From positions 62,001-126,000 of the forward strand of contig NZ_JAKLLH010000002.1 in assembly GCF_023150235.1 (NCBI RefSeq): 64,000 nucleotides of DNA, in the 5' to 3' direction. This stretch comes from Azonexus sp. (lineage in GTDB: Bacteria; Pseudomonadota; Gammaproteobacteria; Burkholderiales; Rhodocyclaceae). A program made the translations under genes and the position numbers. The notes under the pieces were generated by a model. It searched no databases. It saw nothing but the letters and a program-made list of their open reading frames with translations, and had not been told where the DNA came from. Each line of letters begins with the position of its first letter. The stretch's first letter is position 1. Shown piece by piece: positions 37,764-48,138 of the stretch.

Positions 37764-38903
37764 TCAGCGCAGGAGTTTGCCGTCGGGGCCGACCACGGTC
37801 AGTTCGACGAAGCGCGAACCGGTGCGGTGCTTGCTGCCGTAATCGATGCGGTAGCCGCCGAGATCGAAGTGATTGAGGGTCTCCAGCGCAGAAACGAGCT
37901 TTTCCCGCGTTGGCTCCTTGCCGGCACGTTTCAGGCCTTCGATCAGGGTACGAGTCATCAGATAGGCTTCCAGCCCGTGGTAGGACGCCTGCTCGTCGCC
38001 GACCAGGCGCCGGTAGTCGCGAACGACTGGCAGGGTATCGTTCCACAAATGCGGCACGACCTGGGAAATGACGACCCCGCGGGCGCTCCTGCCCAGTTCG
38101 GCAATGAATTGTTCGGTGCCGATCGGGGAAAGGGTGGCGAACATCGGATATTGTCCGGCCTGTTTCATGGCCTGGATGAAGGCAGCCGCCGGCTTGTGCA
38201 GCGCGACCAGGACCACGGCTTGTACCGACCCGGCAGCAATCTTGTCGACTGCCGCGGCGATATCGGGTGACTGGCGGTCAATGGCGGCGCTGGCGGCCAG
38301 GGTCAGCTTGTGCTGTTTCAGTGCATTGCCGACACCGTCCAGGCCTGAACGACCGAAGCTGTCGTTGTGGTAGAGCACGGCAATGCGCTTGAGTCCGAGT
38401 GAAATCAACTGGCGGACGATGGCCTCGGTTTCGTCGGCGTAGCTGGCGCGGGTATTGAAGAAATAGCGGGCACTTGGGTTGATGGTGAAGGCTTCGCGCA
38501 AGGCCTCGGTGCCGGAAATGGCGCCGATCAATGGTACGCGCGCCGGCCCGAACGCTTGGTTCATCGCATCGACGGTGGCGTTGGAGCCGTAATAGCCAAT
38601 CAGCGCAAAGATTCTTTTTTCGTCGATCAGGTGGCGGGTGTTGCTTACCGTGCGCCGGCTATCGTAGGCATCGTCGAGGGCCAGTAACTGTAGCTTGCGG
38701 CCGTGGATGCCGCCGGTCCGGTTAACTTGCTCGAATCCAGCCTGCACGGCTGATTGCATCTGTCTGCCATAACTTCCGATCGTTCCGGACAGTGGGGCGG
38801 ACATGCCGATGACGATATTTTTCTCGTCGATACCCGGCTCGCCGTGCGCCAGAAGCGACAGCGTCATGGAGCACGCAAGCGCCAGCCATTTCAAAATGTC
38901 CAT
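37764..38903 (-). CDS. ABC-type branched-chain amino-acid-like substrate-binding protein
   Basis: Periplasmic binding protein of the LivK/type 1 fold family, 379 residues. A signal peptide (LKWLALACSMTLSLLAHG) precedes IVIGMSAPLSGTIGSYGRQM, the typical start of the family, and FALIGYYGSNATVDA and VLYHNDSFGRSGLDGVG follow. No permease or ATPase gene is adjacent, so the ligand and the partner transporter are unknown; such orphan proteins can also feed sensors. It is convergent with cysS and 181 nt from dnaJ. Confidence 0.87.
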   Translation of the reverse strand: MDILKWLALACSMTLSLLAHGEPGIDEKNIVIGMSAPLSGTIGSYGRQMQSAVQAGFEQVNRTGGIHGRKLQLLALDDAYDSRRTVSNTRHLIDEKRIFALIGYYGSNATVDAMNQAFGPARVPLIGAISGTEALREAFTINPSARYFFNTRASYADETEAIVRQLISLGLKRIAVLYHNDSFGRSGLDGVGNALKQHKLTLAASAAIDRQSPDIAAAVDKIAAGSVQAVVLVALHKPAAAFIQAMKQAGQYPMFATLSPIGTEQFIAELGRSARGVVISQVVPHLWNDTLPVVRDYRRLVGDEQASYHGLEAYLMTRTLIEGLKRAGKEPTREKLVSALETLNHFDLGGYRIDYGSKHRTGSRFVELTVVGPDGKLLR

Positions 38904-39015
38904 GGTCCAGGTGAAGGTGACGGAAAGAGTGGCCTCATTCTAACAGCCGCATCCGCGATCCGGAGTTTTCCTCTTACTTTGGTGATAAGTCCGTGTTTTC
39001 GTATCGCGCATGTGC

Positions 39016-39046
39016 AAAAGGCCTGTCGCTGGCGACAGGCCTTTCT
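39016..39046 (-). terminator. Terminator after dnaJ
   Basis: Strong hairpin AAAGGCCTGTCGC-TGGC-GACAGGCCTTT with A and T runs on both sides, so it can work in both directions. It lies about 40 nt beyond the dnaJ stop on the - strand. The rest of the 38904-39084 gap shows no other feature that I recognise. Confidence 0.85.
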
Positions 39047-39084
39047 TGGAGAGGGGAAAAGGATGCCGGGGGCGGATGGGGCGA

Positions 39085-40224
<1,140 letters not shown>

Positions 40225-40229
40225 TTTTT

Positions 40230-40359
40230 AGGATCGAGGAGTTAGTGGTTAGGATCGAGAGATCGACAGGCTTATCAAGGGTCAGGAGGACTAAAACCGG
40301 GCTGGGGAATTTCCCCTTGGGCCCGGTTGTTCGCAGCTAAAAGCTCGATCCTCGATCCT
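40230..40359. repeat. Inverted GAGGATCGAG-type repeats in the dnaK-dnaJ spacer
   Basis: AGGATCGAGGA at 40230-40240 and its exact reverse complement at 40349-40359 frame most of the 144-nt spacer. Extra copies of AGGATCGAG (40251) and CTCGATC (40344) stand beside the arms. Between them is the hairpin terminator at 40295-40328. The left arm directly abuts the dnaJ start. It looks like a small non-coding repeat unit. Confidence 0.6.
40290..40328 (-). terminator. Terminator between dnaK and dnaJ
   Basis: Two nested stems: AACCGGGC (40295-40302) with GCCCGGTT (40321-40328), and GGGG (40304-40307) with CCCC (40313-40316). On the - strand the stem ends in CGGTTTTAG. It could partly terminate dnaK transcripts and lower dnaJ output relative to dnaK. 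Confidence 0.65.
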
Positions 40360-40368
40360 GACGGATCC

Positions 40369-42312
40369 TTACTTCTTGTCCTTGTTCACTTCCGTGAATT
40401 CGGCATCGACCACGTCGCCTTCGACTGTCTTTTCCTTGGCCGGTTGTTGCTGTCCGCCCGCGGCGCCTGCTGCAGCACCGGCTTCGGCCTGCTGTTGGGC
40501 ATACATCTTTTCACCCAGCTTCTGGGCCGCGGTGGACAGGGCTTCGGTCTTGGCCGTGATGACGTCCTTGTCGCCGTCGCGCAGCACGTCCTCGACGTCC
40601 TTGATCGCGGCTTCGATGGCTTCCTTCTCGCCAGCATCGAGCTTGTCGCCGTATTCGGTCAGCGATTTCTTGACCATGTGCACCATGCCATCAGCCTGGT
40701 TGCGGGCGTCGGCCAGCTCGTGCGCCTTCTTGTCTTCTTCGGCGTGCAGCTCGGCGTCCTTGACCATGCGTTGGATTTCTTCCTCGCTGAGGCCGGAGTT
40801 GGCCTTGATGGTGATCTTGTTTTCCTTGCCGGTGGCCTTGTCCTTGGCGGTGACGTGCATGATGCCGTTGGCGTCGATGTCGAAAATGACTTCGATTTGC
40901 GGCGTGCCGCGGGGGGCCGGCGGGATGCCTTCGAGGTTGAACTGGCCGAGGCTCTTGTTGCCGGCGGCGACTTCGCGCTCGCCCTGCAGCACGTGGATGG
41001 TCACCGCGCCCTGGTTGTCGTCGGCGGTCGAGAAGACTTGCGAGGCCTTGGTCGGGATGGTGGTGTTCTTCTGGATCAGCTTGGTCATGATGCCGCCCAG
41101 GGTTTCGATACCGAGCGACAGCGGGGTCACGTCGAGCAGCAGCACGTCCTTGACTTCGCCCTGCAGCACGCCGCCCTGGATGGCGGCGCCGACGGCGACG
41201 GCTTCATCCGGGTTGACGTCCTTGCGCGGCTCCTTGCCGAAGATTTCCTTGACCTTCTCCTGGACCTTGGGCATACGCGACTGGCCGCCGACCAGGATCA
41301 CGTCGTCGATGTCACCGATCTTGCAGCCGGCGTCCTTCAGTGCGGTGACGCAGGGCGCGACGGTACGCTCGACCAGTTCGTCGACCAGCGACTCGAACTT
41401 GGCACGGGTGATCTTCAGCGCCAGGTGCTTCGGACCGGAAGCATCAGCGGTGATGTAGGGCAGGTTGATTTCGGTCTGCTGGCTGGAAGAGAGCTCGATC
41501 TTGGCCTTTTCGGCGGCTTCCTTGAGGCGTTGCAGCGCCAGCACGTCCTTCTTCAGGTCGACGCCGGATTCCTTCTTGAATTCGTCGATGATGTAGTCGA
41601 TCAGGCGCTGGTCGAAGTCTTCGCCGCCCAGGAAGGTGTCGCCGTTAGTGGCCAGTACTTCAAACTGCTTTTCGCCATCGACGTCGGCGATTTCGATGAT
41701 GGAGATGTCGAAGGTGCCGCCGCCGAGGTCATAGACGGCGATCTTCTTGTCCTTGCCGGACACCTTGTCCATGCCGAAGGCCAGCGCCGCTGCGGTCGGT
41801 TCGTTGATGATGCGCTTGACTTCCAGACCGGCGATGCGACCGGCGTCCTTGGTCGCCTGGCGCTGGCTGTCGTTGAAGTAGGCAGGCACGGTGATGACCG
41901 CTTCGGTGACTTCCTCGCCGAGGTAGTCTTCGGCGGTCTTCTTCATCTTGCGCAGCACTTCGGCGGAAACCTGCGGCGGGGCGATTTTCTTGTCGCGCGC
42001 TTCGACCCAGGCGTCGCCGTTGTCGGCCTTGACGATCTTGAAGGGCATCAGGGCGATGTCCTTCTGTACTTCCTTCTCCTCGAAGCGGCGGCCAATCAGG
42101 CGCTTGACCGCGTACAGCGTGTTCTTCGGGTTGGTCACGGCCTGGCGCTTGGCCGGCGCACCGCAGAGGATTTCGCCGTCTTCGGTGTAGCCAATGACCG
42201 ACGGGGTGGTGCGCGCGCCTTCGGCGTTTTCGATGACTTTCGGCTGACCGCCTTCCATGATCGCGACGCAGCTGTTGGTGGTGCCGAGGTCAATACCAAT
42301 GATCTTGCCCAT
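40369..42312 (-). CDS. dnaK: Chaperone protein DnaK
   Basis: Hsp70 chaperone of 647 residues. The nucleotide-binding domain has [15 protein letters not shown] at the start, [13 protein letters not shown] (phosphate 2) and [13 protein letters not shown]. The substrate domain includes [18 protein letters not shown] and the hydrophobic linker region before it. The lid ends in a Gly/Ala/Gln-rich tail and [10 protein letters not shown]. It has its own sigma-32-type promoter at 42350-42377 and lies between grpE and dnaJ. Confidence 0.99.
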   Translation of the reverse strand: MGKIIGIDLGTTNSCVAIMEGGQPKVIENAEGARTTPSVIGYTEDGEILCGAPAKRQAVTNPKNTLYAVKRLIGRRFEEKEVQKDIALMPFKIVKADNGDAWVEARDKKIAPPQVSAEVLRKMKKTAEDYLGEEVTEAVITVPAYFNDSQRQATKDAGRIAGLEVKRIINEPTAAALAFGMDKVSGKDKKIAVYDLGGGTFDISIIEIADVDGEKQFEVLATNGDTFLGGEDFDQRLIDYIIDEFKKESGVDLKKDVLALQRLKEAAEKAKIELSSSQQTEINLPYITADASGPKHLALKITRAKFESLVDELVERTVAPCVTALKDAGCKIGDIDDVILVGGQSRMPKVQEKVKEIFGKEPRKDVNPDEAVAVGAAIQGGVLQGEVKDVLLLDVTPLSLGIETLGGIMTKLIQKNTTIPTKASQVFSTADDNQGAVTIHVLQGEREVAAGNKSLGQFNLEGIPPAPRGTPQIEVIFDIDANGIMHVTAKDKATGKENKITIKANSGLSEEEIQRMVKDAELHAEEDKKAHELADARNQADGMVHMVKKSLTEYGDKLDAGEKEAIEAAIKDVEDVLRDGDKDVITAKTEALSTAAQKLGEKMYAQQQAEAGAAAGAAGGQQQPAKEKTVEGDVVDAEFTEVNKDKK

Positions 42313-42349
42313 GTTCTGTTCCTTGCTAGGTAAATTGCTGATGTTCGTG

Positions 42350-42377
42350 AATTGGGGGCTGACTTTCCGATTTCAAG
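42350..42377 (-). promoter_or_regulatory. Sigma-32 heat-shock promoter of dnaK
   Basis: On the - strand, CTTGAAA (complement of 42371-42377) and CCCCAATT (complement of 42350-42357) are 13 nt apart, close to the sigma-32 consensus CTTGAAA-N11-16-CCCCATNT. It starts 38 nt upstream of the dnaK ATG, so dnaK can be induced separately from grpE. Confidence 0.75.
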
Positions 42378-42389
42378 CGCCCATTTCCA

Positions 42390-42419
42390 GCGATTTTTAC
42401 GGTCGACCGTGAAAATCGC
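42390..42419. repeat. Palindrome, copy 6, extended to 30 nt
   Basis: Core ACGGTCGACCGT with a single T/G mismatch next to it (42398/42411), then eight further paired positions: left arm GCGATTTT, right arm AAAATCGC. The outer arms differ from those of the 12351 copy (GGCAATTTT) yet still pair. It lies 11 nt after the grpE stop and just upstream of the dnaK heat-shock promoter. No U-tract follows in the direction of grpE transcription. Confidence 0.85.
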
Positions 42420-42430
42420 GGTTTTTCGTC

Positions 42431-42985
42431 TTATTTGCCCTTGGCGACCATGACCAGAGCCGGGCGCAGCGTGCGTTCGGCGATGGTGTAGCCCTTTTGC
42501 AGGACGGTGACGACGGTGTTGGCTTCCTGCTCGGAGTCGATCATGCCGATGGCTTGATGCTTGTGCGGGTCGAACTTCTCGCCCACTGGATTGACTTCCT
42601 GCAGGGCGTTTTTCTCGAAGGCGGAAACCAACTGCTTGAGGGTCAACTCGACCCCCGACTTGAAACTGTCGACCGTCTGTTCCTGGACCGCCAGTGCGGC
42701 TTCCAGGCTGTCCTTGACCGCCAGCAATTCGCCGGCGAATTTCTCGACCGCGAATTTATGGGCCTTGGAAATATCTTCCTGGGCGCGTCGACGGATGTTT
42801 TCGCCTTCGGCCTTGGCGCGCAGCCAGGCATCGTAGTGCTCGGCGGCCTTCAGTTCAAGCGCCTGCAACTGCTCCTGCATGCTCGGCAGGGTGTCGACAT
42901 TGGCCGCCTGCGCAGCCGTATCGCCGCTCAAGGTTTCGGCTCCGGATTCGGGCGGGTTTTCCTGCATGGTCTGTTGTTCGGACAT
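42431..42985 (-). CDS. grpE: Nucleotide exchange factor GrpE
   Basis: Releases ADP from DnaK. The start was set at ATG 42985 ([12 protein letters not shown]) behind TGGAGAATCCCG; a longer open frame to 43039 would run through the promoter. It has 184 residues: an acidic disordered N-terminus, a long helix (about 45-95, [26 protein letters not shown]) and the beta domain with [18 protein letters not shown] and [18 protein letters not shown]. First gene of the heat-shock cluster, under a sigma-32-type promoter. Confidence 0.97.
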   Translation of the reverse strand: MSEQQTMQENPPESGAETLSGDTAAQAANVDTLPSMQEQLQALELKAAEHYDAWLRAKAEGENIRRRAQEDISKAHKFAVEKFAGELLAVKDSLEAALAVQEQTVDSFKSGVELTLKQLVSAFEKNALQEVNPVGEKFDPHKHQAIGMIDSEQEANTVVTVLQKGYTIAERTLRPALVMVAKGK

Positions 42986-43012
42986 CGGGATTCTCCAATA
43001 AAACTGAACCCC

Positions 43013-43040
43013 ATATGGGGCTGCGGTGCGGGCTTTCAAG
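43013..43040 (-). promoter_or_regulatory. Sigma-32 heat-shock promoter of grpE
   Basis: On the - strand CTTGAAA (complement of 43034-43040), a 13-nt spacer and CCCCATAT (complement of 43013-43020) match the sigma-32 consensus almost perfectly. Transcription would start near 43006, about 20 nt before the ATG. No CIRCE-like TTAGCACTC repeat is present here. Confidence 0.85.
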
Positions 43041-43080
43041 TGCCCGGCAAAAAGATTTCGCCGCTTCTTGCCCGAAAAAT

Positions 43081-43106
43081 GAAAAAGGGCGTCGCCTGGA
43101 CGCCCC
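43081..43106 (-). terminator. Terminator of the chemoreceptor gene
   Basis: On the - strand GGGCGTC-loop CAGGC-GACGCCC is followed by TTTTTC, ending 43 nt beyond the chemoreceptor stop. A standard Rho-independent terminator that separates this gene from the grpE promoter. Confidence 0.85.
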
Positions 43107-43123
43107 GAGGGAGTGCCGTACTT

Positions 43124-44743
43124 TCAGACCCGGAAGCGACCCACCAATCCGCCCAGGCCGTCGGCGAGATTCTTCAGATCGTGTGCGGCGTCGGCGGTTT
43201 GCTCGACCGACTGGTTGTTGTCACGCGCCATCGAGGCGATGGATTCGATGCTGGCTTCAACATCGCTGGCAACGCGGCGCTGTTGCTCGGTGGCGGCGGC
43301 AATCGCGTCCAGCCCGTGACCGACTTCCAGCACCGAACCATTGGTCGCCTGCAGAACGCTGGCGACGCTATTGACCGCCGTCTGGCTGCTTTCCAGGTGC
43401 TCGAGGCCGGCGTCGATACTGCGCCGGACGGCAACTGACTGGGCATTCAGACTGGAGGTGATGGCGTCGATCTCGCTTGCCGAGCGTGAAGATTTTTCCG
43501 CCAGCTTGCGGACTTCATCGGCGACGACGGCAAAGCCGCGCCCTTGCTCGCCGGCACGGGCGGCCTCGATCGCTGCGTTCAAGGCCAGCAAGTTGGTCTG
43601 CTCGGCGATGTCCTTCACCTCGCGCGTCATTTGCGTGATGGCATCGGTATTGCGTACGAAATTGTTCACCGATTCGGCCATTTCCTTCACCGCTTGCGCA
43701 ACGATGTTCATTTCATTGCGCAGGGTTTCCAGATTGCGCCCACCTTCGGTGGCACGCTCCAGGCTTTCCTGCGACTGGTGCTGGACGTGTTCGGCACTTT
43801 GCGCGATCGAGGCGATGCTCGATACCAGTTGCTCGACGGCAGCGGCGGCGGCGATCGATTTTTCGTTTTGCAGATGTGAACTGCTGGAAACCGCGTCGGC
43901 GCTGTCGGAGAGGGAGGAGACACGAGCGGAAACCTGCTGTGCCGAATCGCGGACCTGGCGGACGAGCTGATTGAAATTCTCCATCATCTCGTTGAAAACG
44001 AAGGCCGACTGGCCGATTTCGTCCTTGCCCTTCACCGGCAGGCGCCGGGTCAGGTCGCCTTCGCCACGGGCGATATCGCGCAGGCCGAAGCGCAGTTCTT
44101 CCAGCGGTGCGGTAACGAAGTGGCGGCTCAGCCAATACACGATCAGCAGCAAGGCACCCAGGGCACCGAGCGCGGCACCGGCGATCTTGAGCCGGAAGGA
44201 GGCGACTTCGGCCTCGACCGAGTCGAGCGAAACCTTCATGCTGACCACGCCGAGGACTGTCCCCTCGGGAACCTGGTGGCACATGATGCAATCCTTGCCC
44301 AGGTAATTCTTCGAGGCCTTGGTCGGGTTGATCACCCGCAGGAAGGTGCCGCCGCCGTCGCTTTCCACCGACAGGTGGGCCTTGCCGCTGTCCATCACCT
44401 GTTTTTCCAGCGTATCGAGTTCGCGCTTGCTCTTGCTGTCGGGGCCAAAAAGCTTGCTCACGGCCTCGCCACGGGCGACGTGCAGGTCCTTGATGATCGA
44501 CAGCTGCTTGATCTGATCGAGAAAAACCTCGCGCTGACCGACCGTGCCGGTGATCATCATCCCGGTCAGACCGGCCATGGTCATTTCATGGATGCTTTGC
44601 GCGAAATCCTGGGCTTGCCGGATCGCCGTTTCGCGGTTGACTTGCGTGGTCCAGACAATGGCGCTTATCCAGATGATCGCCAGAATCAGCCAGATGGCTG
44701 CAGTTAAACGGACCCAGATTTTCAGGTCGGCAAGGCGCGGCAT
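43124..44743 (-). CDS. Methyl-accepting chemotaxis protein with periplasmic c-type heme motif
   Basis: A 539-residue chemoreceptor. TM1 (about 12-31), periplasmic sensor (32-185), TM2 (about 186-206), HAMP (207-260) and a cytoplasmic signalling domain with the hairpin tip region [34 protein letters not shown] are all visible. The sensor contains CIMCH at residues 152-156, a CxxCH c-type heme attachment site close to the membrane, followed by [18 protein letters not shown]. This resembles heme-c chemoreceptor sensors described in Geobacter, suggesting redox, NO or O2 sensing. No CheB/CheR-binding pentapeptide is seen at the C-terminus (RFRV). Ribosome site AAGGGG precedes the ATG. Confidence 0.9.
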   Translation of the reverse strand: MPRLADLKIWVRLTAAIWLILAIIWISAIVWTTQVNRETAIRQAQDFAQSIHEMTMAGLTGMMITGTVGQREVFLDQIKQLSIIKDLHVARGEAVSKLFGPDSKSKRELDTLEKQVMDSGKAHLSVESDGGGTFLRVINPTKASKNYLGKDCIMCHQVPEGTVLGVVSMKVSLDSVEAEVASFRLKIAGAALGALGALLLIVYWLSRHFVTAPLEELRFGLRDIARGEGDLTRRLPVKGKDEIGQSAFVFNEMMENFNQLVRQVRDSAQQVSARVSSLSDSADAVSSSSHLQNEKSIAAAAAVEQLVSSIASIAQSAEHVQHQSQESLERATEGGRNLETLRNEMNIVAQAVKEMAESVNNFVRNTDAITQMTREVKDIAEQTNLLALNAAIEAARAGEQGRGFAVVADEVRKLAEKSSRSASEIDAITSSLNAQSVAVRRSIDAGLEHLESSQTAVNSVASVLQATNGSVLEVGHGLDAIAAATEQQRRVASDVEASIESIASMARDNNQSVEQTADAAHDLKNLADGLGGLVGRFRV

Positions 44744-44818
44744 TGGTTTCCCCTTCGTTTCTCACCACCCGCTGGCAAGCGGGCCTGGTGGCAGCCTGAG
44801 CCGGTGATTCCGGGGTGT

Positions 44819-45877
44819 TCAGGCGGTCAAGTCAATTTGTTGGATTGTGCCAGTATTGCCATTTTCCTGCAAAAAAACCCCTGTGCTGCGTATGGCTGCT
44901 TGAAGTTGGTTGTTGCTGTCCTTGATCTCGAAAGGCGTTGCCACCTGGCCCAGGTGAATGGCTCCCACACCGGCGGCCGCAAGGGTCTGCAACTGCTTCT
45001 CACCGTTCTGGTCCAGGCTCCAGATACGCAGACTGGCAAAGGCGGTGTCGTTTTCGTCTATCCATCCATTCCCGTCATCATCCAGCCTGGCCAGTTCGGC
45101 AAAGCCATTGTCGGTCTCGGGGCCGAACAATTCGCGGCCATTGTTGACCTTGCCATCGCCATTGCGGTCGAAGACCAGGAAGCCGCTACCGGAAGCAAGG
45201 AAGTTGATGCTTTCTGAGCGGCCATCGGCGTTCAGATCGAAGGCAAAGCGCTGATCGGTAAGTTGTGCGGCCGTACCGCTGAAATTGAGTACCAGCGGAT
45301 CCTTGCGCTTTGGTTCGTTACCGATGCGCAGGCTCTGGCTGCTTTCCTCGTAGTATTCGCGACGCATTGCCAGTTCGATCTTGAAGTTGATTTCCCTGCC
45401 GTCGCTGGTGAGTACTTTTCCTTCTGCCGCAAACTGGGTTTCCTCGACTTCGCGATAGGTTTCGCGGCGTACGTACTCCAGTCCAGCGCTTCCTTGTTGC
45501 AGCGAGCTGGCTTGCGTGCGGCCACTTTCCCTGTGGTTGCGGATCGAGGTCTGAAGCTCTTCGCTGTCGAAAATTTCCAGCTCGTGGCCGAGGAAGAACT
45601 CGACGACCGAGCGAATGAGCTGGGTTTTCGGGTCGCCGTCCACACTTTTTTCCAGGTCGTCGCTAATGCGTTCGGCACCGGCCGCGTCGCCGGCCGCAAG
45701 CTCTCGCCCCGCTTGCGACAGATCGACGCGCCCGGGGTTTCCGGCGACAGATGCCTGTCCGCCACTCGGGCCGGATTCCCGGCTGCCCGCCCAGGTGCGC
45801 AGCGATTCACGCACCTCGCGATGTTTCAGTTCTGCGTGCGATGCATCCATCTGCAGATTTGCGCTGGCAATCTTCAT
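44819..45877 (-). CDS. EF-hand-like calcium-binding protein of unknown function
   Basis: A 352-residue protein without signal peptide or membrane helix. The C-terminal half has three Asp/Asn-rich loops: DLNADG (214-219), DRNGDG (237-242) followed by KVNNGRELFG, and DDDGNG (266-271) followed by WIDENDTAF. The pattern DRNGDG..NNGRELFG is shared with many uncharacterised proteobacterial proteins. The N-terminal half is hydrophilic and helix-rich, and the middle (about 140-185) has a charged beta segment. It stands between the chemoreceptor and hemH with gaps of 66-75 nt. Calcium-dependent folding or export by a type I system is possible but not shown. Confidence 0.7.
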   Translation of the reverse strand: MKIASANLQMDASHAELKHREVRESLRTWAGSRESGPSGGQASVAGNPGRVDLSQAGRELAAGDAAGAERISDDLEKSVDGDPKTQLIRSVVEFFLGHELEIFDSEELQTSIRNHRESGRTQASSLQQGSAGLEYVRRETYREVEETQFAAEGKVLTSDGREINFKIELAMRREYYEESSQSLRIGNEPKRKDPLVLNFSGTAAQLTDQRFAFDLNADGRSESINFLASGSGFLVFDRNGDGKVNNGRELFGPETDNGFAELARLDDDGNGWIDENDTAFASLRIWSLDQNGEKQLQTLAAAGVGAIHLGQVATPFEIKDSNNQLQAAIRSTGVFLQENGNTGTIQQIDLTA

Positions 45878-45943
45878 GGCCGTTCTCCGGGACAGGGAAT
45901 GTCCCTATTAACGACCCATGCCCGCGGTAGTTGAGGCTGCCAG

Positions 45944-47047
45944 CTAGTTTTTGCCGCCCAGAGTGCCGGCGCGCTGGGCCGAGGCAGCCAGTTCCTCGCG
46001 GCTTCGCGCTGGTCGCTCGAGCCAGTCGGAAAGTTCTCCCCGCACCAGGTCTGCCAATGCCTCGATCCAGTCGGGATTTTCGTTCAGGGCCGGAATGTAG
46101 TGGTATTCCCTGCCGCCGGCGGCCAGGAAATCCTCTCGCCCTTCCTGAGCGATTTCCTCCAGTGTTTCGAGGCAGTCGGCGACGAAACCGGGGCAGATGA
46201 CGTCGACTCGCTCGACACCGTCGCGAGCCCATTGTTCCAGGGTGGCCGTGGTGTAGGGCTGCAGCCATTCGGCTTTGCCGAAGCGCGATTGGAAGGAGAC
46301 CTGATATTGCCCTTGTAGCAGACCCAGCGCTTCCACCAGCAGACGGGCGGTTTTCTGGCATTCGCAAAAATAGGGGTCGCCGAGGTCCAGGCTACGCTTG
46401 GGCAGGCCGTGGAAGCTGAGCAGCAATTTATCCCTGGCGCCGGGTCGACCGTGAATTTCCCAGTGTTTGCTTACACTGGCGGCGAGGGCGGCAATGTAGG
46501 CCGGATCGTCGTGAAAATGTCGCACGAACCTCAGTTCGGGTTGATTGCGCGTCTGTTGAAGCCAGGCGGCTGCGGCATCGACCACCGTTGCCGTCGTGCT
46601 GGCGGCGTATTGCGGGTACATCGGCAGCAGCAGGATGCGTTCCGCGCCTTGTGCTTTCAGTCGGGATAAGGTGTCCGGGATCGAAGGGCGGCCGTAGCGC
46701 ATGGCCCAGTCGACCATGACGGGAAGGTTTCTGCGGTTCAGGACTTCCGCGAGCAGGGCGCTCTGGCGCTCGGTATGCACGCGCAGGGGGGAGCCATCGG
46801 GCATCCAGATGCTGGCATATTTGGCGGCAGATTTTTTTGGCCGGGTGTTGAGAATGATGCCGTTCAGGATGGGCCACCAGAGCAGTCGCGGAATTTCGAC
46901 GACGCGTGGGTCGGAGAGAAACTGTTTGAGATAACGCCGCAGGGACGGGGCATCGGGCGCATCGGGCGTGCCCAGATTGACCAGAAGGACGGCTGTATGT
47001 CCGGCGGTACCGTGACGGTAGGGGGGCTCGGGAAGATAGCGGGGCAT
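45944..47047 (-). CDS. hemH: Ferrochelatase
   Basis: Inserts Fe2+ into protoporphyrin IX, the last step of protoheme synthesis. The 367-residue protein starts at ATG 47047 ([28 protein letters not shown] region) overlapping the hrcA stop; a longer open frame is not needed. Catalytic features are [11 protein letters not shown] with the essential His and [15 protein letters not shown] with the conserved Glu. The fragment encoding HGRPG contains 11 nt identical to the dispersed palindrome, probably by chance. HrcA-HemH coupling is common in this group. Confidence 0.97.
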   Translation of the reverse strand: MPRYLPEPPYRHGTAGHTAVLLVNLGTPDAPDAPSLRRYLKQFLSDPRVVEIPRLLWWPILNGIILNTRPKKSAAKYASIWMPDGSPLRVHTERQSALLAEVLNRRNLPVMVDWAMRYGRPSIPDTLSRLKAQGAERILLLPMYPQYAASTTATVVDAAAAWLQQTRNQPELRFVRHFHDDPAYIAALAASVSKHWEIHGRPGARDKLLLSFHGLPKRSLDLGDPYFCECQKTARLLVEALGLLQGQYQVSFQSRFGKAEWLQPYTTATLEQWARDGVERVDVICPGFVADCLETLEEIAQEGREDFLAAGGREYHYIPALNENPDWIEALADLVRGELSDWLERPARSREELAASAQRAGTLGGKN

Positions 47048-48075
47048 CAGGGGGTGTCCGGATGGGAAAGGGCGGAGGAGAGCATGCGGGCGGTGATATC
47101 CACGATCGGGATGACACGCTCGTAAGCCATGCGAGTGGGGCCGATGACTCCGAGAGAGCCGACGACCCGGCCGTTGACCGAGTAGGGCGCGGTGATCACG
47201 CTGCATTCATCGAGTGGGGCAATGCCGGATTCGCTGCCGATGAAAATGCGTACACCTTCGGCGCGGTGGGAAATGTCGAGTAATCGCATCAGGCTGGAGC
47301 GCTGCTCGAAAAGGTCGAACAGCTTGCGCAAGCGTTGCATGTTGGAGGCCAGTTCGTCGACGTCGAGCAGGTTCTTTTCACCGCTGATGACGTAGGGCGT
47401 GCTGTTTTCCGAAAGTGCGGCATCGCCGGCTTCGAGCGCCAGGGCCATCAGCGGCTTGATGTCGTCGCGCAACTGTCGTATCTCGTGCGACAGCCGGTGG
47501 CGGATCTGCTCGAAATCCTGGCCGGCAAAATGCTGGTTCAGGTAACTGGCGGCGCTGACCAGTTCGCTGCTGCTGTAGGCTCGGTCGGTATGAACGATGC
47601 GGTTTTGCACATCGCCATCGGTGGTGACCAGGATCAGGAGAATGCGCTTTTCCGCGAGACTGAGGAACTCGATCTGGCGGATGACCGTCTGTGTTCGTCT
47701 TTGCGAGACCACCACGCCGGCAAAGTGCGTCAGGCTGGATAGCATCTGCGAGGCATTGGCGATCAACTGGCTGGCGGGCAGGCCATGCAGGGCTTCCTCC
47801 ATTTCGTCGAGTTGACGTGCTTCCAGGGGCTGGACAGTGAGCAGGCTATCCACGAACAGACGATAGCCGCGTGCGGTCGGGATGCGTCCGGCGGAGGTAT
47901 GAGGACTGGCCACGAAGCCGGCTTCCTCAAGATCGGCCATCACGTTGCGGATGGTTGCCGGCGACAGGTCCAGCCCGGAAACACGCGACAGTACACGCGA
48001 GCCTATGGGCTGCCCTTCGGCAATGTAGTGTTCGACCAGCGTCTTGAGCAGGCTTCTTGAGCGTTCATCCAGCAT
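47047..48075 (-). CDS. hrcA: Heat-inducible transcription repressor HrcA
   Basis: Repressor that binds CIRCE elements (usually upstream of groESL) and is kept active by GroEL. The 342-residue protein starts at ATG 48075 ([27 protein letters not shown]), with a winged-helix N-terminus ([20 protein letters not shown]), and the later conserved [35 protein letters not shown]. The open frame upstream of 48075 is antisense to nadK and not real. No CIRCE is present in this window, so its target lies elsewhere. Confidence 0.97.
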   Translation of the reverse strand: MLDERSRSLLKTLVEHYIAEGQPIGSRVLSRVSGLDLSPATIRNVMADLEEAGFVASPHTSAGRIPTARGYRLFVDSLLTVQPLEARQLDEMEEALHGLPASQLIANASQMLSSLTHFAGVVVSQRRTQTVIRQIEFLSLAEKRILLILVTTDGDVQNRIVHTDRAYSSSELVSAASYLNQHFAGQDFEQIRHRLSHEIRQLRDDIKPLMALALEAGDAALSENSTPYVISGEKNLLDVDELASNMQRLRKLFDLFEQRSSLMRLLDISHRAEGVRIFIGSESGIAPLDECSVITAPYSVNGRVVGSLGVIGPTRMAYERVIPIVDITARMLSSALSHPDTP

Positions 48076-48138
48076 GACCCGATTGTACAAAAAACATGGG
48101 CAGACGCAGCAAGCCCTTTTGTGCAAGAATTCGCCCCC

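Noticed and set aside
40327-42333. 668-codon open frame on the + strand opposite dnaK
   Set aside because: Antisense shadow of dnaK caused by codon bias; no family motif and no ribosome site.
42986-43123. CIRCE operator upstream of grpE
   Set aside because: No TTAGCACTC/GAGTGCTAA repeat; the region instead contains a sigma-32 promoter and a terminator.
46440-46455. GGTCGACCGTG inside hemH as a further copy of the palindrome
   Set aside because: Only half of the dyad is conserved and it encodes hemH residues; a chance 11-mer match is plausible in this GC-rich sequence.
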